Shown piece after piece: positions 47,521-58,690 of a stretch of 64,000 nucleotides of DNA. The notes below the pieces were generated by a model. The model made no database searches. It saw only the letters and a program-made list of their open reading frames with translations, and was not told the DNA's origin. Location: the NCBI GenBank assembly GCA_026874595.1, contig CM049318.1, positions 43,688,456 through 43,752,455 on the forward strand, written 5' to 3'. The position numbers were made by a program, and so were the translations under genes. Position 1 is the stretch's first letter. Each line of letters begins with the position of its first letter. Source of the stretch: Sipunculus nudus (Eukaryota > Annelida > Sipuncula > Golfingiida > Sipunculidae).

Positions 47521-48008
47521 AGAAAGATTATCAATCAATCGTAGTGCACGCTTCACATGTAACCGATACCACAACACCAGTAATGTACAGTCTATGCTTG
47601 AAAAATTACAGTAGCCCTCACTGAAATCACGACGACGTTTCAGTCGTCTATGTTTGTTTTATCGTATAGTTCATGGCCTTGTTGCTCTAGAACCTGAGGC
47701 ATACCTAAGTAACTCCATCTCACTACCGCATCAGGGGTCAACGAAAGAAATACTTGCCTGTGAGAGCCAGACTAAATTGTTATAGCAATTCCTACTTCCC
47801 ACGTACAAAACCAGAGTGGAACGCCCTCAGCTCCACTGTGGTTGACTCCCAGACCCTAACAAGTTCAAATCTGTACTGGTCAAAGAGCTCTAGCAATAAA
47901 ATTTTCACTTTGTATATTGTTTTTCCCCCACTATCTAGACCCAAAATGCGCATTGCCTATAATTTTCAGTAGTGAACGCTGGCAATAAACGAGGATGATG
48001 ATGATGAT
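47521..48008 (+). pseudogene. LINE-1 C-terminal part and (GAT)n tail
   Basis: Frames here encode RSARFTCNRYHNTSN, 'RLCLFYRIVHGLVALEPEAY' and SYFPRT with WNALSS, the standard C-terminal region of the Jockey/CR1-group protein started at 43936. Several stops are present. The copy ends in 'ggcaataaacgag' and (GATGAT)n at 47990-48008, a typical 3' tail. About 40-50 codons between the two halves are missing, so the LINE-2 insertion was accompanied by loss of sequence. Confidence 0.75.
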
Positions 48009-48177
48009 GAGTCAAGGTAAAGGTCGCTGAGAGAACTCGAGTCACATGGCGAGTGTAAGCATTACGAGTGAACAGTTATGTATGCTGTGAACCAGTAATA
48101 AAGGGTTTGATAAACCACAGAGTTGGTTACTACAGAAGAGCCACATATATACACCACATTTTGGCGACGTGATGGCG
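48009..48177 (+). mobile_element. Gypsy-3 LTR 3' part and primer-binding site
   Basis: Downstream of the LINE tail, sequence with 'gtaataaagggtttgataaa' (polyadenylation-type AATAAAG) ends in 'atacaccaca', followed by TTGGCGACGTGATGG at 48161. That is the same core as gypsy-1's primer site. The LTR start was not found, so its length is unknown. Confidence 0.5.
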
Positions 48178-49075
48178 AACCAACCGTTGGCGCTGCCGGC
48201 CCCACAACCGTTTCTTCCTGGAGGGGGCGTAAGTAGTGTTAGCTAAAAGATGACTTCAATGGAAACGGAGTTTCCAGTATTACCTCGATGCTTCGGTAGT
48301 AAAGAAATTAGCTAAAAAAGGCCTTGTTGCTCCACTCAGCTGGCCCAAGAGTGCAAGAGATATATCAGACTTTGCTTGAACTTGAACTAAACCCAAAAGC
48401 AGAGGGGCCAGATGTATACCAGGAAACGCTTCTTAAATTAGATGCCCATTTTATCCAAAAGAAATGTGCCCTATGAGAGACATGTATTTAGACAAGTCGT
48501 TGAAAGACCAGGGGAAACTATAGATGCTTATGTTACCCGCTTGCGTCAGTTAGCACTAAATTATGACTTTGGTAACACAACTGATGAGATGATACGTGAT
48601 CAGATAGTTAGCTACTGTGTTTCAACAGCATTACGGCTCAGAATTTTTAGAGAATTTGACCTTCGTTGGAGAAAGTACTTGGATAGGTAGAGCTATTGAA
48701 GTAGCCGACCACCAAGCCAGTTCAATTGAACAGAACGAACAGTCCGTGAACGCCGTGTCATTTCAAAATCGTCGGTCTGGTGGACTCCCAGGTGTACGCT
48801 GGGTTGGAAATCCACGCAGGGTGGGGGGGGGGGGAATTCACAGGTGCCAAGTAGGATGGTTACTCCAGACCCAAATCAAGATAGGTTTGAACCCTGTTAA
48901 CGCTGCCTATTCGGAAAACATTTGCCCAAAGATTGCACTGCTAGACATAAGATTTGTTCCAAATATCATAAATATGGTCATTTTGCTGCAGCATGTAAAT
49001 TGCGCTCGAACACTTCATATCCAGGTGAAAGGTCAAGGGTCAGATGTGTCACAGCAAATGAATCAGCCCAAGTAG
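48178..49075 (+). pseudogene. Gypsy-3 gag, heavily decayed
   Basis: Fragments in two or more frames. VFRQVVERPGETIDAYVTRL and 'LALNYDFGNTTDEMIRDQI' (48490-48610) are capsid-like; 'IGRAIEVADHQASSIEQNEQ' (48690) follows. A zinc-knuckle region near 48905-49010 is legible only out of frame (a Cys-His cluster ending in HKYGHFAAACK). A 12-base G run at 48823-48834 and nearby indels break the frame. Confidence 0.65.
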
Positions 49076-49096
49076 TTTAACCATCTGCCACTGCAG

Positions 49097-50640
49097 ATGA
49101 TGAAAACTCTAGTGACGAGCATATGTGGGCAATACAGAATGACACTAAACCAATTCCTCATAGCTTTGGTCCACACAGTACAACTGTGGATTGACTCAGG
49201 CGCCAGTGTCAATTTGACCAGAGAAAAGGACTGGACCAAACTGCAGTCATACTACACACTTCATAAATGCAATAAACAGATTCATGCGTATGGTGTGACA
49301 GGGTCATTCCGGTCAAATGTCAAAGTTAAAGATTACCAGTCTTCAGTGACAGATCAAGAATTTATCGTTGTTCGGGGTAATCATTTGTCAGTCCTAGGTC
49401 TTTCCACTGGGGCTAAACTTCAGGTTTTACATCAGGTGTCGTCAGGATGTTAAAACACAAGACTCCTCTTCAAATACTGTTGCTGGTCAATTTCCACAGT
49501 GTTTTGGTGGTTTAGGGAAATTGAAAAATTTTGAACTGAAGATACACATAAATCCAAACATACAGCCAGTCGTTCAACAAGCACGACGCGTGCCATTTCT
49601 CTTACGCCAGGATGTGGAAAACAAGAGAACTTGAAGAGTTTGACAATACCAACAAAATCCGAATATGTGTGGATATGCGAAAAACAAATTAAGATATTAT
49701 GCATCAGAGATATCCTATCCCCACAATTGATGAAGTCCTGCAGGAACTGAATGGAGCTCAGTTGTGGATACCATCAAATTAAACTTGATGAAGAGTCACG
49801 TGACTTCACATCTGAAACTCGCAAAGGCATGTTTAGGTATAAGCGCCTTATGTTTGGCATTTCAAGTGCACCTGAAGCATATCGGTATGTTGTACAACAA
49901 GTACTTGCAGGATGTGAGGGCACTCACAATATATCAGACGACATTATTGTTTATGGAAAGTCCAAACAGTAGCACGATGAGAGACTTCACCGGGTTCTCC
50001 AGAGATTCTCAGAAAAGGGTATGACCCCTGACCTAAAGAAATGCGAATTTAAGATGAATGAAATGAATATCATGGGACTTGTGTTGTCGACCAAAGGCAT
50101 AGGACCCGCCCAAGATAAGGTAGAAGTTGTGCTCAATGCACGGAACCAAGAAAATCCGTTCGAAGTGAGAAGTTTTCTCGGCCTTGTGAACTTCTGTGCG
50201 AGATACACAGATAATCTAGCCACAGTTCCAGAGCCACGTAGAGAACTGACACACAGAAATGCAAAATGGCAGTGGGTATATCGCAACAAGTTGCTTTTGA
50301 CGAGTTGAAATGCAGAATGACAGATGCGGAGTGGATGTATGGCATATTTCCACAAAGAATTGCCAACATGAATCATTGTGGATGCTAGCCCTATAGGTGT
50401 AGAAGCAATACTGTCACAAACTCAGACATATGCCCCAGATTCACTTCAAAAGTTCATTGAAGATAAACGACTGTGTTGCAACGAACACAAATTTATTCTG
50501 GATCAACAAACATAACATACGGCATAGCGTGTCAGACGCACGGTTTCGGCGTCCTGTCAGGTCAGAGTCAACGTATAGGACCTAGAGTCCCCCGTATACC
50601 AGCATACTTACAGGACTGTTTTAGAATAGGAACAGCTGTA
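49097..50640 (+). pseudogene. Gypsy-3 pol: protease, RT, RNase H remnants
   Basis: Protease: LWIDSGASVNLT (about 49185), open to 49453. RT: 'NKIRICVDMRKTN' then a stop, YPIPTIDEVLQELNG, 'LSCGYHQIKLDEESRDFTS' (motif A with Asp lost to rearrangement), FGISSAPE (motif B) and NISDDIIVYG (catalytic DD after Ser). Connection: VRSFLGLVNFCARYTDNL. RNase H: VDASPIGVEAIL at about 50380, then decay before 50640. No integrase was seen. At least five frame breaks; not functional. Confidence 0.75.
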
Positions 50641-50879
50641 ACCAACAGAGGAATATAATCTCTGTCAGCTGTTTGGGTGATAGTAGTCTACCCTGACCCC
50701 ATAGATAAGGTTTCATCAGATTTTGTGTTTGTTTACAATTCAAATATGTGACAAGAACTCATTTCATTTGGATTAATAGTCATTTATATACCAAAAACCC
50801 ACTGATTTATGTATAACAAAACAAAACATTTTAAACACTCAAATATGTTAGTTCATAATTGAGCTAACTTTTGCCTAAT
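50641..50879. other. Short interval between gypsy-3 and the Tx1/L1-like LINE
   Basis: AT-rich sequence without coding similarity or terminal repeat that I can see. Confidence 0.4.
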
Positions 50880-53800
50880 CTTTCCTTAATTTTCTCCATT
50901 AGACTTCCCCATATTACCTGATGTAAGTGAAAATTACCATTTTTTTGCTATCCTCTTTTCTATATAATAGATATTATTTATAATTTTTAAGGCTTCTTCT
51001 GTAGTAGGAAGTTCATCTGCACAAATACAGATATCGTTTAACAACAACAATTGTAATGTTCAATTGTGAATCGCTGTTGTTAAATATGACCTCCTTCAAT
51101 CCAAAACTGCATTAACTGATTTCTTCAGTGATCAAATGATTAATATTAAGCCAAATATCCACTACTTTTGGGCATGCCCAAACAAATGTCTAATTGTTTC
51201 AGTTTCTATCTTACAAAAGGTGCATCTATCATCTGTGCGTTTCTTAATTTTGACTAGAAATGGGTTTAAAACTAGGCATCTCTGAAGTAAACGATATTGA
51301 AAAAATCTGAGTTTACTGTCTATGGTCGTGACATATAACTGTTTAAATGACCGTTGTACGTGATTATTGTCTGTACCAAGCTCTGATTTCCAGGACTCAT
51401 CCATGATTAATGGTTCTTTCCAGATATCTTGCATGACTTGTACATATGCATGTCTTGTGAAATTTTTAGAGCTATCAAGTTTCTGATTTAAGGATTAACA
51501 TTCAGTTTCTAGATTAAATACACGTTTTCTTACAAATTGTTTCCATTCGACTGGTATTGCCAGTATCAAACCATTATATGCTAAAAAAACATTAAACTCT
51601 ACAGGCATATAATCATATTACATATTTTTTCATATGAAAGCAACTTGCATCCTTCATCATACCTATGTGTAATATGTTGAAGATTCTTCATCCCTTGCTC
51701 TGCCATTGATTATTTTTTATCAATTTTTATTTGACAGTTATACCAGAGAGGTTGCTCATTAAAATTTATTTTCTCTAATAGAAGGAAATAAAATTTTGCC
51801 CAACTGATAAGTATATCCATCGGAAAAGGATTACACTGAGATGCAATTATACATATATCCTCTACATTTACATTGCCATTTAGTATATGTATTGCCTTTG
51901 ATCTTAACTTACCAAAAAACAAGGTTACTCCATGAATTTTATTGATCTCCTTCAAAAAAACCTTTTTATCCATCCAACCTTTTGTGATATGTTTTACTTT
52001 CTAAATTAATCACATTTAATCCTCCTTTATCTTTGGGGCTATACATTAAATTTCTATTTATTTTATCTGTGCTTCCATTCCAAATAACACTATACATCAT
52101 AGAGTTTATTCTTTTGTAACATTTGTAACATTCTTTGGAGGGGCTTGGAAGCATAGTCATAACATAAATTAATTGTGAAAAAAAATTGGGATTCTAATAA
52201 TACAATTTTACCATACAGTGTCAATATCCTTTTTGACCAGGATTTTAAAATGTTTTCATTTTTTCAGCCTGTTTACTATAGTTCATGTCTATCATTATTT
52301 GCCAACTATCTGTTATCATAATTCCTAATACTGATATTGGCTGCTCTGTCCATTTATTCTCATTTTGATGATTTCATGTTTGTCTAATACATTATATGTT
52401 TCTGCAAGTGGTTTGATAGAATTTTTTTTCTTTATTTATTCTTAATCCTGACATCATGTGAAAATTTTCAAATAATTTTATAATAGCTTTTACTGATTTT
52501 GAACCCCCTTGTGACAAACATATTGTCTACATTCTGTGAAAGAGTATACTCCTTTCCAGCATATTTGAAGCCTCTTATTTATCTGTTTTGTCTAATTTGT
52601 TCTGCCTAAATTTCTATTGCAAGAATAAAAAGATAAGGCGACACAGGGCACCGCTGTCTAACACCTCTTATTTACTTTAAGGAAGTTTGAGAACCATCAA
52701 TTATTAATTACACATGATGATATATCAGTATAGAGAGTTTTAATCCAACTAATACCGCCATGGCCCGAAATTAAATAGTTTTTAAGTCTTCATAATAAAT
52801 TTTTTTCCAAGTAATCAAAAGCCTTTTTCAATGTCTACGGACATTAAATATACAGTTTTTTTTAAATTATGATAAATGCATGATAGCTGTAATTGTATTT
52901 ATATTTTCCCCTATAAATCTTCCTTTTAAGAAACCGCTCTGATCTGAATGAATTATACTATTTAAAACATTAAAACCTATATAAGAAAGGCATTTCGATA
53001 TAATTTTATAGTCAGTGTTCAGCAGGGAGATTGGTCTTCAATTTTTTAGAAAGTCGCAGTCTTTACTAGTTTTTGATATTTAATGTATTAATTATCCCCT
53101 TCCGTTGAATAATACTCATTTGTCCTTGATTAAAATTAAAACGAACCATATAAATGATAAAATGATCTTATCTGTGCCCAGAATTTAAGATAAAATTCAA
53201 TGAGTAAGCCGTCAGTACCTGGAGTTTTACTTTTGGAAAAGGTTTTCATAATATTTATCATTTCTCCCTCTGTAAAATCTCTCAAACAAAACTCAACTGT
53301 CCTCGTTAATTTTATTTTTACCACCTGTTGATAAAAGTTGAGTATCTTCCATCTAGCATTCAACACCCTCAGATCGATATAGTTTTTTCATAATATTTGT
53401 TAATTTCCTCTAAAACATCTTTCGTTTTTTTCAACCATTGTGCCTTCAGAAGTACATAGTTCAATTATGCACTTTTTGTTAAAGTTTTTTTTTCTAAATT
53501 GAGGAAATATTTCGATGGTTTTTCTCCTTTTTCATTCCAGGTTACTCTGCTTCTGATTATTGCCCCTGTTGTGTTCTTCTCTGTGGTCACCAATTGTTAC
53601 ATCTAAAATAATAAACCTTCCATTGTTGTCTGTAATAAATAACCTCATGAATTTTTACACCCGCATTATTTTTTAATAGTATACAAACCCCTCTGGCATT
53701 TTATGACCCATGTGAGAATAGTATCACATGTCCCGAATCTGCTCGCCACTGAGCTTCACTGTTTATAGTGCTATGAGTGTCCTGTAAAAAAATATTTTAT

Positions 53801-53930
53801 CTTCTTTTCTATTTGGCCAATAAAACAGTTCTCTACTTTTCCTGGCGTCAGCTATCCCACTGATATTCAAAGTAAGTATACTTATTGTTGTCATCTAATG
53901 TCGTTTGTACAGTAACTAACCATTTGTGTT
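50880..53930 (-). pseudogene. Tx1/L1-like LINE, full-span decayed copy
   Basis: Read leftwards from 53930: the endonuclease start ISILTLNISGIADARKSREL and its end (NARGVCILL...NNAGVKIHEV, about 53690); the RT N-terminal block FTEGEMINIMKTFSKSKTPG and TDGLLIEFYLKFW (53270-53160); then heavily broken RT. Then MMYSVIWNGSTDKINRNL and 'KGGLNVINLESKTYHKRL' (52100-51980), QPLWYNCQIKIDKK (51730) and a C-terminal region with 'SKLRFFQYRLLQRCLVLNPF' and DRCTFCKIETETIRHLF (51350-51170). The Cys pair and terminal His match the zinc-binding C-terminus of the Tx1/L1 group. Many frameshifts and stops; the end is near 50880. Confidence 0.75.
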
Positions 53931-54976
53931 TCTACGTTACCTGACTGGTGCAATTTAATTCCTTCGGTTTCTGTTACCCTGCTATTGCTAATACAAACAT
54001 TTTTTTTTTTGTATTTTTTCGTTACTGACCATAACTCACAGTGAGAGTTGATAATAATATTCTAGCTCATTAAAAATTTTAGCACAAAGATTGAAAAAAT
54101 AGTAAGGCAGGCCTTATTTCCACTCCCCGGGAACAGAAATAAGGGATGCTTATTTCCACTCCCCCTTATGATAAAGGCTGGTGAAATATTGAGTATTTTG
54201 GCAGTTTAAGTGACCAAAACTTAGGTGTTCATACTTTCCAGTGATAAATGAAGTTTAATAATTGCTTTACTTCACTAAATCCTCTTTCAAATACTGCTAT
54301 ATACACGCAATAGGGACACACAGTTAAACATTTCTAGAACTACGTTCTTTAAACAATTAAGTTTTTTAGTTTTTATATGGAAATGCATTTCATTTTGATT
54401 AATTTAACATCAAAGTTTAAAACATAAATAATCTGCAGAGTAACCCCTGACAATTATATTATAATTACATTTATATTTGCCAATAAAATTCAAAGACCTA
54501 TAGAATTATATTTTTCAGCAGTGCGAAATAAATTTTGTTGGTCTAGTCCAATCATTTTGAAAATTTATATGTGGGTCATGAGAACTAACTAGAGTAGCAC
54601 ATGAAGGGTGAGGAAGATTTCGACATTACTTGATAAATGGCTGAGACCTCATTGGTAAGCTTTGGCTTTGTGTCCGTATGCTCAGACTGGTGCTATCAGC
54701 TCTTGGCTCCGAATGCCAGGTTAAGCCAAGACAGTTAAACAGTTTTGGCACCCGTAGCCTGGTAGGTTGTTTCAGTAATTTACCATACCATTGATTTCAT
54801 CTTAAACATTTTCAATGATGTTACCGTGGTATCAAAATAGGCGAAAATAACTAGAACTTTAGTTCAACAAAAAATTAAAACTAAAATGTAACATAGGGTG
54901 CATTAAGACCATTGTCACTTTACTGATAAAATAGATATGCATCTCAAAGATAAGCCCAATAACACTCATTTTTTAT
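53931..54976. other. AT-rich interval without recognised gene
   Basis: Only local features: 'cttatttccactccc' occurs twice at 54112-54170, and there is a T run at 54000-54010. No coding similarity, terminal repeat or RNA gene seen. Confidence 0.4.
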
Positions 54977-56185
54977 TACCTCCGCCAAGCCTAGCGGCGG
55001 AGGTTATGTTTTTGGGCGCATATGTTTGCCTGTCTGTTTATCTGTTTGTCTGTTAGCACGATAACACAAAAAGTCCTCAACGGGTTTTGATTAAATTTTC
55101 AGGATAGCTCGGCAATGATATAAGGAACAATTGATTAAATTTTAGGGGCGATCCATCCGTAAATAACCCCAGAATGAGCTGTAGTATTTTATGGGAGGTC
55201 CATAGCATACATTTGTATACGCAGGTGGCGATATAGCCATATTTGGGGTGCGAGTGTTGACGTCACAGATGACAATGACGTTACAATATGTGTACGTGCC
55301 GTTTCCCTGAAAGGTCTTGGTAAATTTACGTCGGCGGCGTGGAGGGGGGGGGGGGTGTTAATTGTTCATTGTTGACTGAGTTTGATTAAATTTAGGGGCG
55401 ATCCATCCGTAAATAACCCCAGAATGACTTTGGCAAGTTTCGAAGCCTATTTTCCATAGTAGTAGCGTGTGAGATTCCTTATCTACGTTGAGAGATTCTA
55501 TATGAACCTGCACGAGGGCATGAATTATCTAGGTGTTGCCCCTTAAAACATCCGAAAACTTAAAAATTCGATACATATAGTGATCATTTTTTGCCGGATA
55601 TGTAAGCATTGCTCATGCCGGGTCCGCGCATGAGGAATCTCACCTTTATATCTCAATACCTGTACCGATTTTATACGCTTTCCGCATCCCATATTCCTTA
55701 CATAAAAGAAATCTTAGCTTTAGTCTGCAAATATATTCGACTTTACCTGTTCGTAACCCCCACTAAGCGGCATGGTTTGTGTTTTTGCGGGTGTTAGATC
55801 GTTCATATAAAGAATGACACCATCTTGATGTGTAACATGAAGGTTTAATCAGTTCTAAGTGCCCGCCATCTACCTCAGGTCTGACCTCTGACCTTTTTAA
55901 CTTTGACCCGCTCTCCACCTCATATAACTTAAGCGCCATACTACAGCGGGTGTTGTTTTGTTTGTTTGTCTGTTAGTAACATTAGTCAAAAAGTTATTGA
56001 TGGATATTAATGACATCTTCAGGATAGCTCGACAATCACTGAAGGAAAATTAAATTTGATATGGAAACATTCTTGATCTAGGAATATTTTTTAAGGAAAA
56101 ATGCTGCTTTTCTGACAGTTCTATTTGAAGCTAATGAGCTGACTTGGCGGAGGTCTGCGCTCTATGAGTGCTTTTCTAGTTTTAT
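54977..56185. repeat. CCTCCGCC/GGCGGAGGT repeat, two nested or adjoining copies
   Basis: Starts with the palindrome ACCTCCGCC...GGCGGAGGT (54981-55006) and 'tgtctgtttatctgtttgtc'. A block 'ggggcgatccatccgtaaat' is repeated at 55145 and 55394. A second copy starts near 55958 ('gtttgtctgttagtaacatt') and ends with 'ggcggaggtctgcgctctat' and 'gagtgcttttctagtt' (56150-56182). Repeats with this wording are widespread in aquatic animals. The right part is duplicated inverted near the window's end. A 12-base G run is at 55344. Confidence 0.6.
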
Positions 56186-58613
56186 ATATATATTCATCAA
56201 TGTTATCTTTTAGAACTGCTATAAATGAGTATCTATTCTAACAAACGCTTATCTGTTCCAAACGTTTATCTGCTTAATAAGCATCCCTTCATGATATCAA
56301 CATATAACATACTGTAATCAGATGATATGATACTCATAGAAGGGTGCATATATTTTGTTATCCACAATTCATTGTTTGCCCTGCAAGATGCTGTTTGGTT
56401 AAGGGCACATCAAATGTTCAAAAGTGTTTTCACAGGGGTTACAGAGCCGCTGTCCAATGTTTGTCTTTGTCTCCCAGGTATGCAGGGGGCATGAATATCA
56501 TGTAACATAATTATAGTTAAGTGGATGATAATCCTTAAGCATAAAGTTGCATCATGTAATTTCCTGTTACTCACTTATGTAAACTGAACATATAATCTTT
56601 TATCTTGCATACTTATTGGAGTGTTTGCCATTTGCAAATTTAATGTTTTAAGTTAGAACTATATAGTGCAGGGTGGCCCCCTTGTGAGGGGAGCATTAAA
56701 GCTGTGCTTGTCAAGTAGATTGGGGCTTTAGATGCCCGCTGTCTGGGAAATGACCATTCCTAACAGATATAAGGTAATGTTCAATCCATTTCACTTACCC
56801 TAATCTGTAAGGTAGGAGTTGATAGGTTATGTTAGTAGAGTGTATTATACATAAGTGTAGCGAGCAGGCGGATTAGTGGGAGGGACAAATCTATGCCGAG
56901 CGGGGGATGGGGAACTAGACGAAAAAAAACGTAGGTGCTGCGTTGTAAGTCAAGAAGATCAGATCGAGCGGGCTTTGAGAGAGCGGGGCCGGAGGAACGA
57001 TTCAGACGAGGAGATACGGTGGTGCGCTGGACGCGCCAGAGCTGAAGAAGATTGTAGTCGGAGTAAGTTAGTCAGTTAGTTTTTTTGTACAGTTTACCTG
57101 TGTTGGTTGTCTCTGCCTCTCACAGAACCCCCCCCCCCCCCCCCCCCCTTTCTTGGATTTGATAAAGCCCGGGTTATCGCTCAGCTAGGAAGGCTGCGGG
57201 GTATTTGTACCTCCCCGGGACCGGGAAAATCGGGAAAGTTGTACATTAGCGCCTTAACGTGGGGTTTGAAGTGCTTTCCTGGCTGATTTGGGCTTGTAAA
57301 CTTGGTGAGAGGCAGAACAACAGGTCAACTGGACTGAGTGACGTCACAGCAGGTATTGCTGAACACTCCGTATTGTTGCATTAATCTGGTTTAGCTGAGA
57401 TTGTAATAAACTGCGGAGTTTAGCAGTCCATACAGTTGATATTTAAATACGGTGAGACGCAGCCTCGATCTGGGACTCAGATTGAGGTAGCGTGTATTTG
57501 ATTGGCTCTTGTGATAGAGCAGAACATTATCCGTAAATAACATTTAATTTTATTTTTGTGATTTAATAAGTTTTATTTTATATTGTCGGCAATAAAGCTA
57601 TATTGCTGACACTGTGATTTTGTATAATAAAGTGTTAAATTATTTGGTTCTTGTTAATAAGTACATTAAGAGAGGTGACTGGAGATGCAAATATATTATA
57701 TAGTATAATCTGTGTGATTTTATAACATAGTGATTACAGTAGATACTCGTATATAAGTCGACCCCCAGATAAGACGAGGGTTACTGTAAATTGAAAACCT
57801 TGTTAGACTAGTTATATAGTTTAGGATAACCAGCCCAAGTAAAGAGTAATTAGGTGAGTTGACCCCTGGTGGGCATGGGGAGCACTATCCCTCTATAGCA
57901 CAGGATGAGTCATATGTTACTATGGATCAGACAGGTTATGGGATGTGGAGCCCCGCAAACCCCTTTTTGATGGATGTGGTACAGGCTAGACGGAGTACGA
58001 ACCCATTCCTGAGAGCAACAGATGCACTTAGTCAGAGACGAACACCAGTAGTACGGATGACCGAGGAGAATCCTATTCGTGCACTACCGCCATTACCCAT
58101 GATGCCATTATCGCCAGGTTCTGTGAGTGAGAGACCCTCAACAAAGAAACAAAAAGAACCTGACAAGTTTGATGGTGAGGGGGTAGAATGGGCGGATTTC
58201 GAGATCCACTTCGAGACCATCTCAGAGTGGAATGGTTGGACGGAAGCTGAGAAAGCCCTACTGCTCACTAGGTGTTTAAGGGGTCAAGCCCAAAGGATAC
58301 TCAGCGATCGTAAGTTCCGACCGAGGTGGGCTGCGGTAGGTGTCCCAGGAACACAAACTGGCGACTGGGTAATGCAGCTTCAAGAGCAAGTTCAAAGGTT
58401 GATTGCCAATGAGACTAGGACGCAAGAGTTTAACCGGACTGTAAATCGCCAGTTAGAGTCTCTAACTAAACAGGTTAACAAACTATCACAAGGGTTGGCT
58501 AGGGCAGGTCAGCAGTGGTCAACTGACCCCAGCGAAAGTGAAATGCATGGGGCTGGAAGGGAATGGCCTCCGACCCCCAAGGACCTTCAGTTAAGATAGA
58601 GGACCGGCACAAC
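55797..58613 (+). repeat. Left arm of the gypsy-2 inverted duplication
   Basis: Reverse complement of 60728-64000. It includes ~1.06 kb of flanking DNA, the LTR and most of gag. Relative to the right arm it lacks ~125 bp in the LTR (after 57389) and ~340 bp in gag (at about 58309). Because non-element flank is included, the structure is a segmental inverted duplication and not two insertions. The inner edge at 58613/60728 coincides with an 11-base match (GGTTGTGCCGG region) between gag and pol. Confidence 0.9.
56856..57727 (+). mobile_element. Gypsy-2 5' LTR (left arm)
   Basis: Begins TGTAGCGAGCAGG and is taken to end at 'tttataaca', giving TG...CA termini; the end is tentative. It holds 'gtataataaagtg' (polyadenylation-type) near 57621 and a 21-base C run at 57128-57148. 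A ~60-codon Arg/Glu-rich open stretch (QEDQIERALRERG, 56940-57079) is also open in the right arm, but I do not recognise it. Confidence 0.5.
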
Positions 58614-58690
58614 TGTGTTTTGGTTGTGGCCAACCTGGCCACTTCAAGAGAAACTGTCCAGCGGATAAAAAGAAACCGGATGGGACCAGA
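57838..58690 (+). pseudogene. Gypsy-2 gag, left arm (start lost, internal deletion)
   Basis: Open from about 57859 to 58599, with NPFLMDVVQARRSTNPFLRA, PDKFDGEGVEWADFEIHFET (capsid-type 'FDG...W..F...F' start) and a coiled, Gln/Leu-rich stretch (VMQLQEQVQRLIANETRTQE). The initiation codon of the right-arm copy is ATA here and is followed by a stop. The capsid middle is deleted at ...QRILSDRKFRPR. After a frameshift comes the zinc knuckle CFGCGQPGHFKRNC (58616-58657, CX2CX4HX4C), just beyond the duplicated arm. Confidence 0.8.
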
